The notes beneath the pieces are model-generated. The model worked only from the letters and a program-made list of their open reading frames with translations. It was not told where the DNA came from and did no database searches. 64,000 bases of DNA, from positions 62,001 to 126,000 of the forward strand of contig NZ_SJEE01000004.1 in the NCBI RefSeq assembly GCF_006937785.1, in the 5' to 3' direction. A program made the position numbers and the translations under genes. This DNA comes from Pseudanabaena sp. UWO311 (GTDB lineage Bacteria; Cyanobacteriota; Cyanobacteriia; Pseudanabaenales; Pseudanabaenaceae). Shown one piece after another: positions 34,443-43,289 of the stretch; within the stretch, counting starts at the first letter, position 1, and each line of letters begins with the position of its first letter.

Positions 34443-35786
34443 ATGAGCTTAATGCCCAAGCATTTATCTAACATTGCTTCACTCCTGAAACTTAAAGCCC
34501 AAAGCCATTCTAAAAAGACACCGCTGCGGCAATGGTGCTTTTTTGCAAGCCTAACGATCGCATTGCTATCAGGATGTCAGGAGAAACCAGCACCAAGCCC
34601 CACAGCCTCGCCAACCGCTACAGCCATACCAACTGCGGCTGTGACTAAAGGAAAAGAGCCAGAGGGGATTTTAGAACGGGTGAAAGCTCGCGGCAAGCTA
34701 ATTTGTGGCGTGAATGGAAAGCTTTCAGGATTTAGCTATGTTGATGATAAAGTGGGATGGAGTGGCTTAGATGTCGATTATTGCCGCGCGATCGCTGCTG
34801 CGGTCTTGGGTGATGCCAAAGCAGTTGAGTTTAAGCCATTGCTAGCCAAAGATCGCTTTACCGCCATCCAAAATGGGGATGTTGATATCTTGATGCGCAA
34901 CACCTCACGCACATTAACCCGTGATGTCACCCTAAATATTTCCTTTGCTCCCACAACTTTTTTTGATGGACAGGGAGTAATGCTCAGAGTTGGGGCAAAA
35001 CCAACTAGTATTTCTCCTAGCCCCAGCGCTTCTAGTCCTAGTTCTCCTAGCCTCAGTTCTCCTAGCCCCAGTCCCACATCTTCGCCATCGGCTTCGCCTA
35101 GCCCCACTAGTAGCCCTGATAAAGACAGTAAATCCGATAAACAAACACCAGGAACCATCGAAGCCCCAAAAAGCAATGAAGAATCTGCGATCGCACTCAA
35201 AGAGTTAACTGATAAAAAAATCTGTGTAGAAACTGGAATCAACGCCACAAATTTGGAATCTACATTCAAAGAAGCAAATATTGCGATCGAGTCGATTATT
35301 CTGCCTGATCTTGATGGAGTTTTGAACGCTTATGCAAAAGGGGACTGTGATGCGATTTCTTCAGAAAAATCACAGCTTGCAGCATGGAGAAGTAAACTAC
35401 CCCGTCCTGCTGATCACAAAATTCTCGATCTCAGCTTGTCAAGGGAACCACTTAGTCCTGCTCTAGTTGGTAATGACGATCGCTGGCGAGATGTCGTGAC
35501 TTGGGTCGTTTATGCCACTTTTTATGCCGAAGAATTGGGCATTAATATGGATAACTACCAGATTTTTAAAGATACGAAAAATCCTGAAGTTGCCAGATTT
35601 CTCGGGACATCCGATTCCCTAGGTATTGAGCTTGGACTTGCACCCGACTGGACAACCCAAATCCTCAAACAAGTGGGAAATTACAATGATATCTACAATC
35701 GCAATCTTGCCCCACTAGATATTCCACGCGGATTAAATCGCACATGGAAGAAAGGTGGTTTACTTTACTCGATGCCATTTCGTTAA
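34443..35786 (+). CDS. Amino-acid ABC transporter substrate-binding lipoprotein (AapJ/BztA-like)
   Basis: A 447-residue exported solute-binding protein. A lipoprotein signal with lipobox ALLSGC is followed by a Pro/Thr/Ala-rich linker. Lobe 1 starts at RVKARGKLICGVNGKLSGFSYVD (family signature), lobe 2 at LKELTDKKICVETGI, and the end RGLNRTWKKGGLLYSMPFR matches general L-amino-acid binding proteins. Between lobe 1 and lobe 2 it carries an unusual insert of about 50 residues made of Ser/Pro/Ala repeats (about 190-240), at the place where relatives have a short hinge loop. No permease or ATPase genes are adjacent, so it is an orphan binding protein. Confidence 0.87.
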   Translation: MSLMPKHLSNIASLLKLKAQSHSKKTPLRQWCFFASLTIALLSGCQEKPAPSPTASPTATAIPTAAVTKGKEPEGILERVKARGKLICGVNGKLSGFSYVDDKVGWSGLDVDYCRAIAAAVLGDAKAVEFKPLLAKDRFTAIQNGDVDILMRNTSRTLTRDVTLNISFAPTTFFDGQGVMLRVGAKPTSISPSPSASSPSSPSLSSPSPSPTSSPSASPSPTSSPDKDSKSDKQTPGTIEAPKSNEESAIALKELTDKKICVETGINATNLESTFKEANIAIESIILPDLDGVLNAYAKGDCDAISSEKSQLAAWRSKLPRPADHKILDLSLSREPLSPALVGNDDRWRDVVTWVVYATFYAEELGINMDNYQIFKDTKNPEVARFLGTSDSLGIELGLAPDWTTQILKQVGNYNDIYNRNLAPLDIPRGLNRTWKKGGLLYSMPFR

Positions 35787-35795
35787 CTAAACAGG

Positions 35796-35830
35796 TAAGT
35801 ATAGGCGGCGCTTCGCGCCGCCTATACTTA
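35796..35830 (+). terminator. 16-bp hairpin after the binding protein
   Basis: Perfect arms TAAGTATAGGCGGCGC and complement close a TTC loop. No T-run follows, so termination may be weak. Confidence 0.65.
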
Positions 35831-35859
35831 GAGTATAAATACCAAATGCGGAGGTAGTT

Positions 35860-36483
35860 ATGTTTCAATCTGCGACTAGAGAAGTTACCTTGGATGAGTT
35901 TTTGGATTGGTATCCAGATGGCTATGGTCGTTATGAACTTTATGATGGAGCAATTGTCGAAATGCAGCCAACAGGAACCCATGAACAAGTTGGCGGCTTC
36001 ACTGCCTCAAAGCTATCTGTGGAAATTGATCGCCACTTGATGGATTGCTTTATTCCTCGTCAAGCATTTGTGAAGCCTATTGATTCTCATAAGTCTGGCT
36101 ATATTCCTGATGTGATTGTGTTAAATCAATCTAGTCTGGAGTCAGAACCGATCTGGAAAAAACGTTCCACAATTACTAAGGGCGAAACTATTCGGCTGAT
36201 CATTGAGGTTGTCAGTACTAATTGGCAGGATGATTATTTGACGAAATTACGGGATTATGAAGCTTTAAATATTCCTGAATATTGGATTATTGATTACTTG
36301 GGTTTAGGAGGAAAGCGCTATATTGGCTTTCCTAAACAGCCAACTTTGTCAATTTATCAGCTCGTGGATGGAGAATACGAAGTACGACAGTTTCGTGGCA
36401 GCGATCGCTTGATTTCAATCGCTTTTCCACAACTAATATTAACCGCAGCCCAAATTTTTAATTCTGGTAATCTAGGGGTATAA
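35860..36483 (+). CDS. Uma2-family (DUF820) putative nuclease
   Basis: A 207-residue protein of the Uma2 family, expanded in cyanobacteria, with a PD-(D/E)XK nuclease-like fold. The pattern is visible in TLDEFLDWYPDGYGRYELYDGAIVEMQPTG, SGYIPDVIVLNQ (active-site acid), IIEVVSTNWQDDYLTKLRDYEALNIPEYWIIDYLG. The native role is unknown. It ends two bases before the SPFH gene and may share its transcript. A second paralog lies at 56712. Confidence 0.85.
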   Translation: MFQSATREVTLDEFLDWYPDGYGRYELYDGAIVEMQPTGTHEQVGGFTASKLSVEIDRHLMDCFIPRQAFVKPIDSHKSGYIPDVIVLNQSSLESEPIWKKRSTITKGETIRLIIEVVSTNWQDDYLTKLRDYEALNIPEYWIIDYLGLGGKRYIGFPKQPTLSIYQLVDGEYEVRQFRGSDRLISIAFPQLILTAAQIFNSGNLGV

Positions 36484-36485
36484 AA

Positions 36486-37397
36486 ATGTCGTTTATTATT
36501 TCCGCGATCGCCTCATTAGTCTCGATAGTTGTATTTTTTAGTAGCAAAAGGCTAGTTGACAATCGCATTGCTCAATTAGTCATCCAATCAGTTTCGGGAT
36601 TGATTGCGCTGTTGGCAACGATAAATGCCCTGAGCCGATTGATCATCGTCATTCCTGCGGGAAATGTTGGTGTGGAAGATTTTCAGGGCAAAGTCAGCGA
36701 TCGCAGCTTACCCGCAGGTATTCACGCCATTAATCCTTTTGCGGATGTGGTGCAATTTTCAGTCCGTTTACGCGATCTCAAAGAAGAGATTGGAGCAACC
36801 TCAAAGGAAGGCTTAGCATTGGGAATTGATGTCAGCATTCAATATCGCATCGATCCTGCTAAGGCGGCGAGTATTTATCTAAATATTGGTACTGAAGAAA
36901 GAGAAATTGTAGTTTCTAGATTTCGATCAATTTCACGGGAAATTATTTCTGGATATACCGCAGAAGAGGTCTATGCTACTAAACGCGAAGAAGTAAGTTT
37001 AAAACTTGCCGAAAAATTGCGATCGCAGCTCGCTCCCATTGGCTTTATCGTCGATGAAGCCCTGTTGCGAAATGTGAAAGTCCCTGAAACTTTGCAAGCC
37101 GCGATCCAACAAAGGCTCAAGGCTGAGCAGGAAAATTTACAAATGAAATTTGTCTTAGAAAAAGAAAAGCAAGAAGCCGATCGCAAACGCATTGAGGCAA
37201 AGGGCAGTGCGGACGCTCAAAAAATTCTAGCTGAGGGGCTTACGCCTGCGGTGCTGCAATTACGTGCGATCGAGGCAACTGAAAAGTTATCGCTATCACC
37301 AAATTCTAAAATTGTAATTCTTGGCAGTGGTCAAAGCACGCCATTAATTTTGCCACTTGATCGCGAAGCTAGTAGAAACGTTGTTCCAGCACCGTAA
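36486..37397 (+). CDS. SPFH/prohibitin-family membrane protein
   Basis: A 303-residue protein with two N-terminal hydrophobic stretches (about 5-20 and 30-60) and a band-7/prohibitin domain starting at IPAGNVGVEDFQGKVSDRSLPAGIHAINPFADV, followed by a coiled coil (LKAEQENLQMKFVLEKEKQEADRKRIEAKGSADAQ). Such proteins form large membrane rings that organise lipids or regulate FtsH proteases. In cyanobacteria there are several paralogs in plasma and thylakoid membranes. It is close behind the Uma2 gene. Confidence 0.9.
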   Translation: MSFIISAIASLVSIVVFFSSKRLVDNRIAQLVIQSVSGLIALLATINALSRLIIVIPAGNVGVEDFQGKVSDRSLPAGIHAINPFADVVQFSVRLRDLKEEIGATSKEGLALGIDVSIQYRIDPAKAASIYLNIGTEEREIVVSRFRSISREIISGYTAEEVYATKREEVSLKLAEKLRSQLAPIGFIVDEALLRNVKVPETLQAAIQQRLKAEQENLQMKFVLEKEKQEADRKRIEAKGSADAQKILAEGLTPAVLQLRAIEATEKLSLSPNSKIVILGSGQSTPLILPLDREASRNVVPAP

Positions 37398-37543
37398 AAA
37401 TAATGGACTCCTTAACACTCCTCAGTTTTATGTTTTTTTTGAGATTACTGATGGGTGAGGTGACTTGAACTGTTAAAATTTTTGCAAGGTTAAATAAAAT
37501 TCTTTACAGTTTTAGTCATAAAACTCAGACAGGATCACAAATA

Positions 37544-38590
37544 GTGAGAATTGCAGTAGATGCGATGGGTGGAGATTTTGCCCCACGCGAAATAATCGAA
37601 GGAGCAATATTAGCTCAAACCCAATTGGGTGTAGATATAGCGTTAGTAGGCGATCGCGATATTCTCGCGAACTACTTCAAGCAACATAATTATCAAGAGA
37701 GCGATCGCCTTGAGATCGTGCCATCGGAAGGGATCATCGAAATGGATGATGAGCCTCTCGAAGGATTGCGCCGCAAACCTAATTCCTCGATCGCCGTTGC
37801 CATGAACTTGGTTAAGCGCAAGCAAGCCGATGCCGTGATTTCGGCAGGACATTCTGGGGCAGCAATGGCGGCGGCGTTGCTACGTTTGGGGCGATTGCCA
37901 GGGGTAGATCGTCCTGCGATCGGCGCATTGTTTCCCACGCAGGTTGCACATAAGCCTGTACTTTTGCTTGATGTGGGCGCAAATGTTGACTGTCGCCCCA
38001 AATTTTTAGAGCAGTTTGCCATCATGGGATCGCTCTATAGTCAATATGCGATCGGTATTAAAGAGCCAAAAGTTGGCTTGCTAAATATTGGCGAAGAAGC
38101 TTGTAAAGGTAACGAACTAGCAATTCGCGTTCATCAAGCCTTACAAGAAAATCCTCAGATTACCTTTGCAGGTAATGCAGAAGGTCGCGACATTCTTAAA
38201 GGTCAGTTTGATGTGATTGTCTGTGATGGTTTCGCGGGCAATATTGTGCTCAAGTTTGCTGAAGGTGTCGGCAATGCTGTCATACAAATCCTCAAGGAAG
38301 AGTTACCTAAGGGTTGGCGAGGCAAGCTAGGCGCATTAATCCTGAAACCAAATCTAAAAAAGGTGAAAGAGCGTATCGATGCCGACGAGTATGGTGGGGC
38401 TTTATTACTAGGTGTAGCTGGTATTTGCGTGATTAGTCACGGTAGCTCCAACGCTGTGAGTATTCGTAATGCCATCCGTGTTGCTAAAGATGCTGTCGAT
38501 AATGAAGTGCTTGAGCGTATTCGTGGTCAAATCAAGCCTAAAGTCCCTGTACCTGCGATCGATGACACACCCGATGATCCGCCAACTTAG
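37544..38590 (+). CDS. plsX: Phosphate acyltransferase PlsX
   Basis: It converts acyl-ACP to acyl-phosphate, the donor for glycerol-3-phosphate acylation by PlsY. It begins with GTG (MRIAVDAMGGDFAPREIIEGA), with AGGAT upstream, and contains GDRDIL, ISAGHSGAAMAAALL and VCDGFAGNIVLK, all typical of the family. Length 348 is normal. It is followed 80 bases downstream by fabH, the common plsX-fabH order, so the pair couples membrane-lipid synthesis to fatty-acid initiation. Confidence 0.95.
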   Translation: MRIAVDAMGGDFAPREIIEGAILAQTQLGVDIALVGDRDILANYFKQHNYQESDRLEIVPSEGIIEMDDEPLEGLRRKPNSSIAVAMNLVKRKQADAVISAGHSGAAMAAALLRLGRLPGVDRPAIGALFPTQVAHKPVLLLDVGANVDCRPKFLEQFAIMGSLYSQYAIGIKEPKVGLLNIGEEACKGNELAIRVHQALQENPQITFAGNAEGRDILKGQFDVIVCDGFAGNIVLKFAEGVGNAVIQILKEELPKGWRGKLGALILKPNLKKVKERIDADEYGGALLLGVAGICVISHGSSNAVSIRNAIRVAKDAVDNEVLERIRGQIKPKVPVPAIDDTPDDPPT

Positions 38591-38670
38591 CTTCTTTTTA
38601 CGATTAGGTTTTAATTCAGCGCAAAGCGCTGTAACACTCTTTATCCAGCTATTCTGATCAAACACAGCCA

Positions 38671-39654
38671 ATGACTAATACTGAATCTTCTCTCGTCGGA
38701 GTGCGTTTTATTGGTAGCGGTTCCGCCGTTCCCGATCGCGTACTTACTAATCATGATCTCGCGCAGATGGTGGACACCACTGACGAGTGGATAGCCTCAC
38801 GTACAGGCATCAGAGAGCGTCATATTGCCGATGGCGAAAATGATTCAGTAGCAAATCTGGCTGCTCGAGCAGGACAACAGGCGATCGCAGCCGCAGGCTT
38901 GACACCAGAAGACATTGATCTAATTATTTTGTCTACATCGACTAGCGATGACTTGTTTGGGACAGCAGGAAGAGTTCAAAAAATCTTAGGTGCAGAACGA
39001 GCTGTCGCTTTTGATCTGGTTGCAGCATGTTCTGGATTTGTGTTTGGTGTGGTTACTGCATCGCAATATATTCGTACAGGGGTTTACAAAAATGTTTTGC
39101 TGATCGGTGCTGATGTGCTCTCGCGCTGGGTCGATTGGCAAGATCGTCGCACATGTATTTTGTTTGGCGATGGTGCGGGAGCTATAGTTTTGCAAGCCAG
39201 TAGCGAAAGTAAGCCTCAAGACAATCTTTTAGGCTTTGAGATGCGTAGTGATGGCAAGGGCAATGATTTACTTAATATCAATTATTCTGGTCGGAGTACC
39301 TTTGAATCCATCAGTATGAATGGTCAAGAGGTCTATCGGTTTGCAGTACGTCGCGTTCCTGAAGTGATCGAAAAATCTTTGCACTATGCTCATTTGGAAG
39401 TCCATGATCTTGATTGGCTAATTTTGCATCAAGCTAATCAACGTATTATTGAGGCAGTAGTAAATCGTTTTGGCATCGATCCTGCCAAGGCGGTCAGCAA
39501 TATGGGTAAATATGGCAATACTTCCGCCGCTTCAATTCCGATCGCACTTAATGAGTGGGTACAAGCAGGCAAAATTCAACCCGATCATTTAATTGCGATC
39601 GCAGGTTTTGGCGCAGGTTTAAGCTGGGGTTCAGCGGTATTGCGTTGGGGATAA
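38671..39654 (+). CDS. fabH: 3-oxoacyl-ACP synthase III
   Basis: It condenses acetyl-CoA with malonyl-ACP to start fatty-acid synthesis. The catalytic triad is C120 in LVAACSGF, His in ILHQANQRI and Asn in KYGNTSAASIP. The start region MVDTTDEWIASRTGIRERHIA is typical. Length 327 is normal. It is second in the plsX-fabH pair. It converges with the dioxygenase-like gene, with about 11 bases between stops and no hairpin terminator. Confidence 0.96.
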   Translation: MTNTESSLVGVRFIGSGSAVPDRVLTNHDLAQMVDTTDEWIASRTGIRERHIADGENDSVANLAARAGQQAIAAAGLTPEDIDLIILSTSTSDDLFGTAGRVQKILGAERAVAFDLVAACSGFVFGVVTASQYIRTGVYKNVLLIGADVLSRWVDWQDRRTCILFGDGAGAIVLQASSESKPQDNLLGFEMRSDGKGNDLLNINYSGRSTFESISMNGQEVYRFAVRRVPEVIEKSLHYAHLEVHDLDWLILHQANQRIIEAVVNRFGIDPAKAVSNMGKYGNTSAASIPIALNEWVQAGKIQPDHLIAIAGFGAGLSWGSAVLRWG

Positions 39655-39665
39655 TAAATAAGCTT

Positions 39666-40679
39666 TTATACTCTGAGACGATTTTTAGGGATCCATTTAG
39701 CTAATCCTGTTAAGCGATCGCGCCAAGTTACACAGTCTCGCGTATCTTCTGGCAAGAGACTTGCCATATATTTCAGCTCTTCATCAGAGAGCGGCGATCT
39801 GCCACAGAAAAAGGGATGTCGGGGTTTGCGACTACAATAACCAAAAAAGATCGCCGAACGATCGAATTTAGTGGGTGGTTTACCACGATGATAGTATCGC
39901 GCCGTATCCACAAAAATTACCGTTCCAGCCTTGCCAGTACAGGTTTTATGCCAATTTTCCTGCATATGTTCGGGTAACATTTCCTGAATTTCATGATGAA
40001 AAGCAGTTTTATAACGGCGCACAGATTTAGTTTTTAAAGTCTTGCATAGAAATTCATTAGCTTCGGGAGTAACACATTCAAAGGGTCCTCCATCTTCATT
40101 TACATCATTGATATAAACGCCAATTTTGACCATTTGCCAGTCTTCTTTGTCCTGATGCCACTTACGGGGGCCAGTTTCTCTTCCATCTGGAAGGCTGTAG
40201 TAATAAGATAAGCCATCGTAAGCAACAGGTAGCTTGAGATAGTTTTCAATAATTCGTAGAAGCTTAGCATCTGCACCCCACAGAAATAATTCTGGATAGC
40301 GCATAATCTTCTCAGCATTAATATTTAATGTATGTCTGCCCATATACAGAGGATTTTGGGCATCTCTTTTGAGTTCTTGCGAAATATTTTCGGCGGCAAG
40401 AAAAAAGCGATCGCTATTAGGAATTGCCAAGTCATTTAAAGTTGTGACCGCTACTCCATATTTTTCTAGTTCTTGAACAATTTTTTGTTCTTCAGAGGTT
40501 GGGCAATTAAGTAATGGTTGATATTCGCGGATAAATCTTTGATAACGCGGATATAAGACCTTTTGCTCAACCACATCAATATTGCTAATAAATAGAGCTA
40601 TATCTGATGGAGCGCTAATGGCTCTTTGCCATAGCTTCTCAAAGGTCTGATATGCCTGAGATATAATTTTTTGATGCAT
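39666..40679 (-). CDS. Putative Fe(II)/2-oxoglutarate dioxygenase (phytanoyl-CoA hydroxylase-like)
   Basis: A 337-residue protein. The central part has a 2-His-1-carboxylate pattern: HxD in RKWHQDKEDWQMVKIGVYIND and the distal His in FVDTARYYHRGKPP, followed by an Arg in KFDRSAIFFGY that could bind 2-oxoglutarate. This resembles the PhyH family. The N-terminal 100 residues are helical and not recognised. Substrate is unknown; secondary metabolism is possible, but no biosynthetic cluster surrounds it. It is monocistronic. Confidence 0.68.
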   Translation of the reverse strand: MHQKIISQAYQTFEKLWQRAISAPSDIALFISNIDVVEQKVLYPRYQRFIREYQPLLNCPTSEEQKIVQELEKYGVAVTTLNDLAIPNSDRFFLAAENISQELKRDAQNPLYMGRHTLNINAEKIMRYPELFLWGADAKLLRIIENYLKLPVAYDGLSYYYSLPDGRETGPRKWHQDKEDWQMVKIGVYINDVNEDGGPFECVTPEANEFLCKTLKTKSVRRYKTAFHHEIQEMLPEHMQENWHKTCTGKAGTVIFVDTARYYHRGKPPTKFDRSAIFFGYCSRKPRHPFFCGRSPLSDEELKYMASLLPEDTRDCVTWRDRLTGLAKWIPKNRLRV

Positions 40680-41149
40680 CCCAATAAAACCTTAGAAATA
40701 ATCATTTGCAAGGACATGTCTCAGATCTTACGGAGGACTCTATAAATTATAGTAAAGTTCCTAATATTTATAGGATTTTTATATTTATATATTATAAACT
40801 CTACTTTACTCATGAGCTTGTCACACAATTGGGTGATTTCCTGAATGAATTGAATGATTTGTTTGACTACGATATAGAATGTAATAATTTGCTTGATTAC
40901 GATACAAAATGTAATGAAGCTAGAATATCGACATTACTTATAACAGTTTTCGAGCTAAATAACCACAAAAACACTTTAAAAGTTTTGAGAGCAATACTTT
41001 TAAAGTGTTTTTAGTTTGGTTTTGAGAATAAAGTGCTGTGACTAGCAAGTAGCTAAGAGTAACTTTAAACCCAAGAATCCTGTCGCGATCGCGACAGGAT
41101 TCTTGGGTTGGGGTTTAATTATGATCAGCCACTTAAGTTGTACAACTGG
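40680..41149. other. 470-base region with palindromes and one doubtful AT-rich frame
   Basis: A TTG-initiated frame (40706-41014, 102 codons) is AT-rich, lacks a ribosome site and ends in the hairpin at 40967-41012 (AAAAACACTTTAAAAGT arms, 12-base loop), so I do not call it. It contains an in-phase 30-bp tandem repeat (40857-40916). Ends of the region resemble the flanks of the palindromic family at 47404 (AAAGTGCTGT near 41031). A 42-bp palindrome follows at 41068. Confidence 0.45.
41068..41109. terminator. 42-bp perfect palindrome centred on HIP1
   Basis: AACCCAAGAATCCTGTCGCGA and its exact complement meet without a spacer at GCGATCGC. It lies downstream of the minus-strand hydrolase stop. 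As RNA the loop must open by at least the central four bases. Confidence 0.7.
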
Positions 41150-42043
41150 CTAAGTTGATGAGATACTTAGCCAAGTTAAAATTTCATAATTAACTCGCTC
41201 AGGGTTATCGTCGTGAGCACAATGTCCCATTCCATCCAAATACATTAATGTGGCATTAGGTGCATACTTCACCAATCGCTTACCTTCTGATGGTGGTATT
41301 AAGCGATCGCTACTTCCCCACAAAATCAATAAGGGAGCTTGCAATTGTTCAAGGGCTTGAGTTAAGCTCGGTGAATAGTTGGGTTGATTAATGCTGCGAT
41401 TTAATCTTAGAAAAGCTTCGGCAGCTTGGCGATCGCGAGCTGGCTTAGCGATAATTTCCACTAATTCATTATCGACACGACGGCGATCGCAATAGACAAT
41501 TCCTTTAAGAACTAAACGGATCGTGAAGGGTTGGCGGATTAAATGGAATAGAGGCTTAACAAGTACTGCGGAGACGATTGCCTTGACAGTGCGTTCAATT
41601 GGTTGCAGTGCTTTGGGAACCATGTCGTTAAAAGCGGCGATATCAGGCAAGCTAATCACGACTACACTTGAAGCGATTTCAGGATGATGGCTAGCGGCGA
41701 TCGCAGCAACAAGAGAACCAATCGAGTTCCCAATAATCACCATTGGTACTTTAATAAACTTCTGCCAAAACTGGAAAACTTGCTCTACCCACAGATGTAT
41801 CGAATAGCGAGTTGGGGGTTTTTCGGAATTACCAAATCCTAATAGGTCGATCGCATAGACCGTATGATTTTCTGCCAAAGCTGGAATATTGCCGCGCCAA
41901 TGATCGATCGCTGCGCCAAATCCATGAATTAACAGAATCGGGGGCTTAGAGTGCTCAACATTCTGCGATCGGCGAAACCCATAACGCGATCGCCATCCTC
42001 GAAAGTACCAATCGCGATATTGCATTACATTAGCCATGTTCAT
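41150..42043 (-). CDS. Alpha/beta hydrolase
   Basis: An approximately 297-residue alpha/beta hydrolase. Oxyanion motif ILLIHGFGAAIDHWRGNIP, nucleophile elbow VIIGNSIGSLVAA, acid in LILWGSSDRLIPP and catalytic His in DGMGHCAHDDNPE are all present. This set fits the plant/cyanobacterial group near pheophytinase and haloalkane-dehalogenase-like enzymes; the substrate is unknown. The upstream frame extends to 42109 but that start lies in a perfect hairpin, so I use the ATG at 42043 (a second ATG is at 42037). It is downstream of cysH, behind a terminator-like hairpin. Confidence 0.87.
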   Translation of the reverse strand: MNMANVMQYRDWYFRGWRSRYGFRRSQNVEHSKPPILLIHGFGAAIDHWRGNIPALAENHTVYAIDLLGFGNSEKPPTRYSIHLWVEQVFQFWQKFIKVPMVIIGNSIGSLVAAIAASHHPEIASSVVVISLPDIAAFNDMVPKALQPIERTVKAIVSAVLVKPLFHLIRQPFTIRLVLKGIVYCDRRRVDNELVEIIAKPARDRQAAEAFLRLNRSINQPNYSPSLTQALEQLQAPLLILWGSSDRLIPPSEGKRLVKYAPNATLMYLDGMGHCAHDDNPERVNYEILTWLSISST

Positions 42044-42080
42044 CACTTTATATATTCTTGCAAACAATATCGCTATCTCC

Positions 42081-42137
42081 AAAACCCAGAGATTGTAGAT
42101 GCGGTGCAAAGCATCGCATCTACAATCTCTGGGTTTT
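42081..42137 (-). terminator. 27-bp hairpin after cysH
   Basis: AAAACCCAGAGATTGTAGATGCG pairs with its complement around TGC-AAA-GCA with one G/T wobble. It lies between the cysH stop and the start of the hydrolase. Confidence 0.8.
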
Positions 42138-42166
42138 TAAAGGATCGCTTTGCGAGCCTTTATCAT

Positions 42167-42904
42167 TTATTCGCCTTTAGCGCGAACCAATCGACCGTCA
42201 CTGGTGACATGCAATCCGCATTCTTGATTGCTCATTTCCCACCACCAACGACCAGCACGGAGATCTTCTCCTGCTTCGACGGCTCTAGTACATGGCGCAC
42301 AGCCAATACTAGGGAAGTTTTGATCATGTAGTGCATTGTAAGGAACGTCATTGGCGTGAATGTATTCCCAAACTTGCTCATTTGTCCAATCGATTAAAGG
42401 ATTAATCTTGGCAATATTGCGATCGCCATCTAGTTCAACGGTTTCCATTGTGGAACGGTTAGCAGTCTGATCGCGGCGTAGCCCTGTAATCCAAGCATCC
42501 AGATCCTTAGTAGCCCGACCGAGTGGCTCTACTTTACGAATGAAGCAGCATTGCTTGCGATTTTCGACGCTGTCATAAAAAAGATTGATTCCTTTGTCGC
42601 TGACCATCTGTTCCACTGCTTCGGCTTGAGGAAACATGATGCGCAGTTGTAGTTGTGGATATTTTTGTTGTACTTTAGCAATTACTTCATAGGTTTCTGC
42701 ATTCAATCGACCTGTATCGAGTGTGAATACATTTGCGTCAGGTTTAATTTTGGCGATCATGTCGATCAAGGTGACATCTTCGGCTCCAAAACTTGAAGCT
42801 AGCGATATCTTGTCGTAGTTACCGAGTGCCCATGTGAGTACTTCTTGAGGGGTTTTATCCTTAAGCTGTGCGGCGGCGGTGTCAATGTCTGTTTGTAAGG
42901 TCAT
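42167..42904 (-). CDS. cysH: Fe-S type adenylylsulfate/phosphoadenylylsulfate reductase
   Basis: It reduces activated sulfate to sulfite for cysteine synthesis. The PP-loop-type start SLASSFGAEDVTLIDMI is followed by two cysteine pairs, C119-C120 in RKQCCFIRK and C202-x2-C205 in GCAPC, that bind a 4Fe-4S cluster, and the catalytic C229 in QECGLH. The presence of both pairs indicates the iron-sulfur type that can use APS, unlike the cluster-free PAPS reductases of enteric bacteria. Length 245. Likely thioredoxin-dependent. Divergent from prk. Confidence 0.92.
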   Translation of the reverse strand: MTLQTDIDTAAAQLKDKTPQEVLTWALGNYDKISLASSFGAEDVTLIDMIAKIKPDANVFTLDTGRLNAETYEVIAKVQQKYPQLQLRIMFPQAEAVEQMVSDKGINLFYDSVENRKQCCFIRKVEPLGRATKDLDAWITGLRRDQTANRSTMETVELDGDRNIAKINPLIDWTNEQVWEYIHANDVPYNALHDQNFPSIGCAPCTRAVEAGEDLRAGRWWWEMSNQECGLHVTSDGRLVRAKGE

Positions 42905-43289
42905 TAGTTACTTAGTAAATGCGCTGAGATGAAAATATAATTTTATTATGACCTGCACTCAGGCTCACAGAAATATGGCGATATTACGGTTTTTACTTCC
43001 CTACAGGCAGCGATCGTTAAAGTCTCAGCAAGAGATCGCGTAATCGATGATTTTCACCTAATGGATGGGTTAGGTTGCCCTAAACCATCCTACTAAATAA
43101 TTAAGTCTTCCACCGTTAATGAAGCTAAGGATCATAATTTGCTTATTATTTTTGCTTTAAATTCACAAACAACAGCAATTATTAAAATCAAGTCAAAATT
43201 AAACTTGTATGGAGATCACTGTTTTGGTAGATTGGAGGTTGGGAAAGAAGTAATAATAAATACATTTTTATAAGGATTGGTTCAGAATT
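42905..43289. other. 385-base divergent upstream region of cysH and prk
   Basis: No gene, hairpin terminator or repeat is seen. It must contain both promoters. AAGGATTGG just before the prk ATG can act as its ribosome site. The half nearest prk is AT-rich, as expected for a regulated leader; I cannot assign a regulator site with confidence. Confidence 0.5.

Noticed and set aside
34778-35269. Minus-strand frame in the binding-protein gene
   Set aside because: Low-complexity shadow of the Ser/Pro repeat, with no start signal.
40706-41014. 102-codon + strand gene
   Set aside because: TTG start without ribosome site, AT-rich codons, end inside a hairpin; described as part of the intergenic region instead.
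42044-42109. Upstream extension of the alpha/beta hydrolase to base 42109
   Set aside because: It would start inside the hairpin downstream of cysH and adds residues unlike the family; ATGs at 42043 or 42037 fit better.
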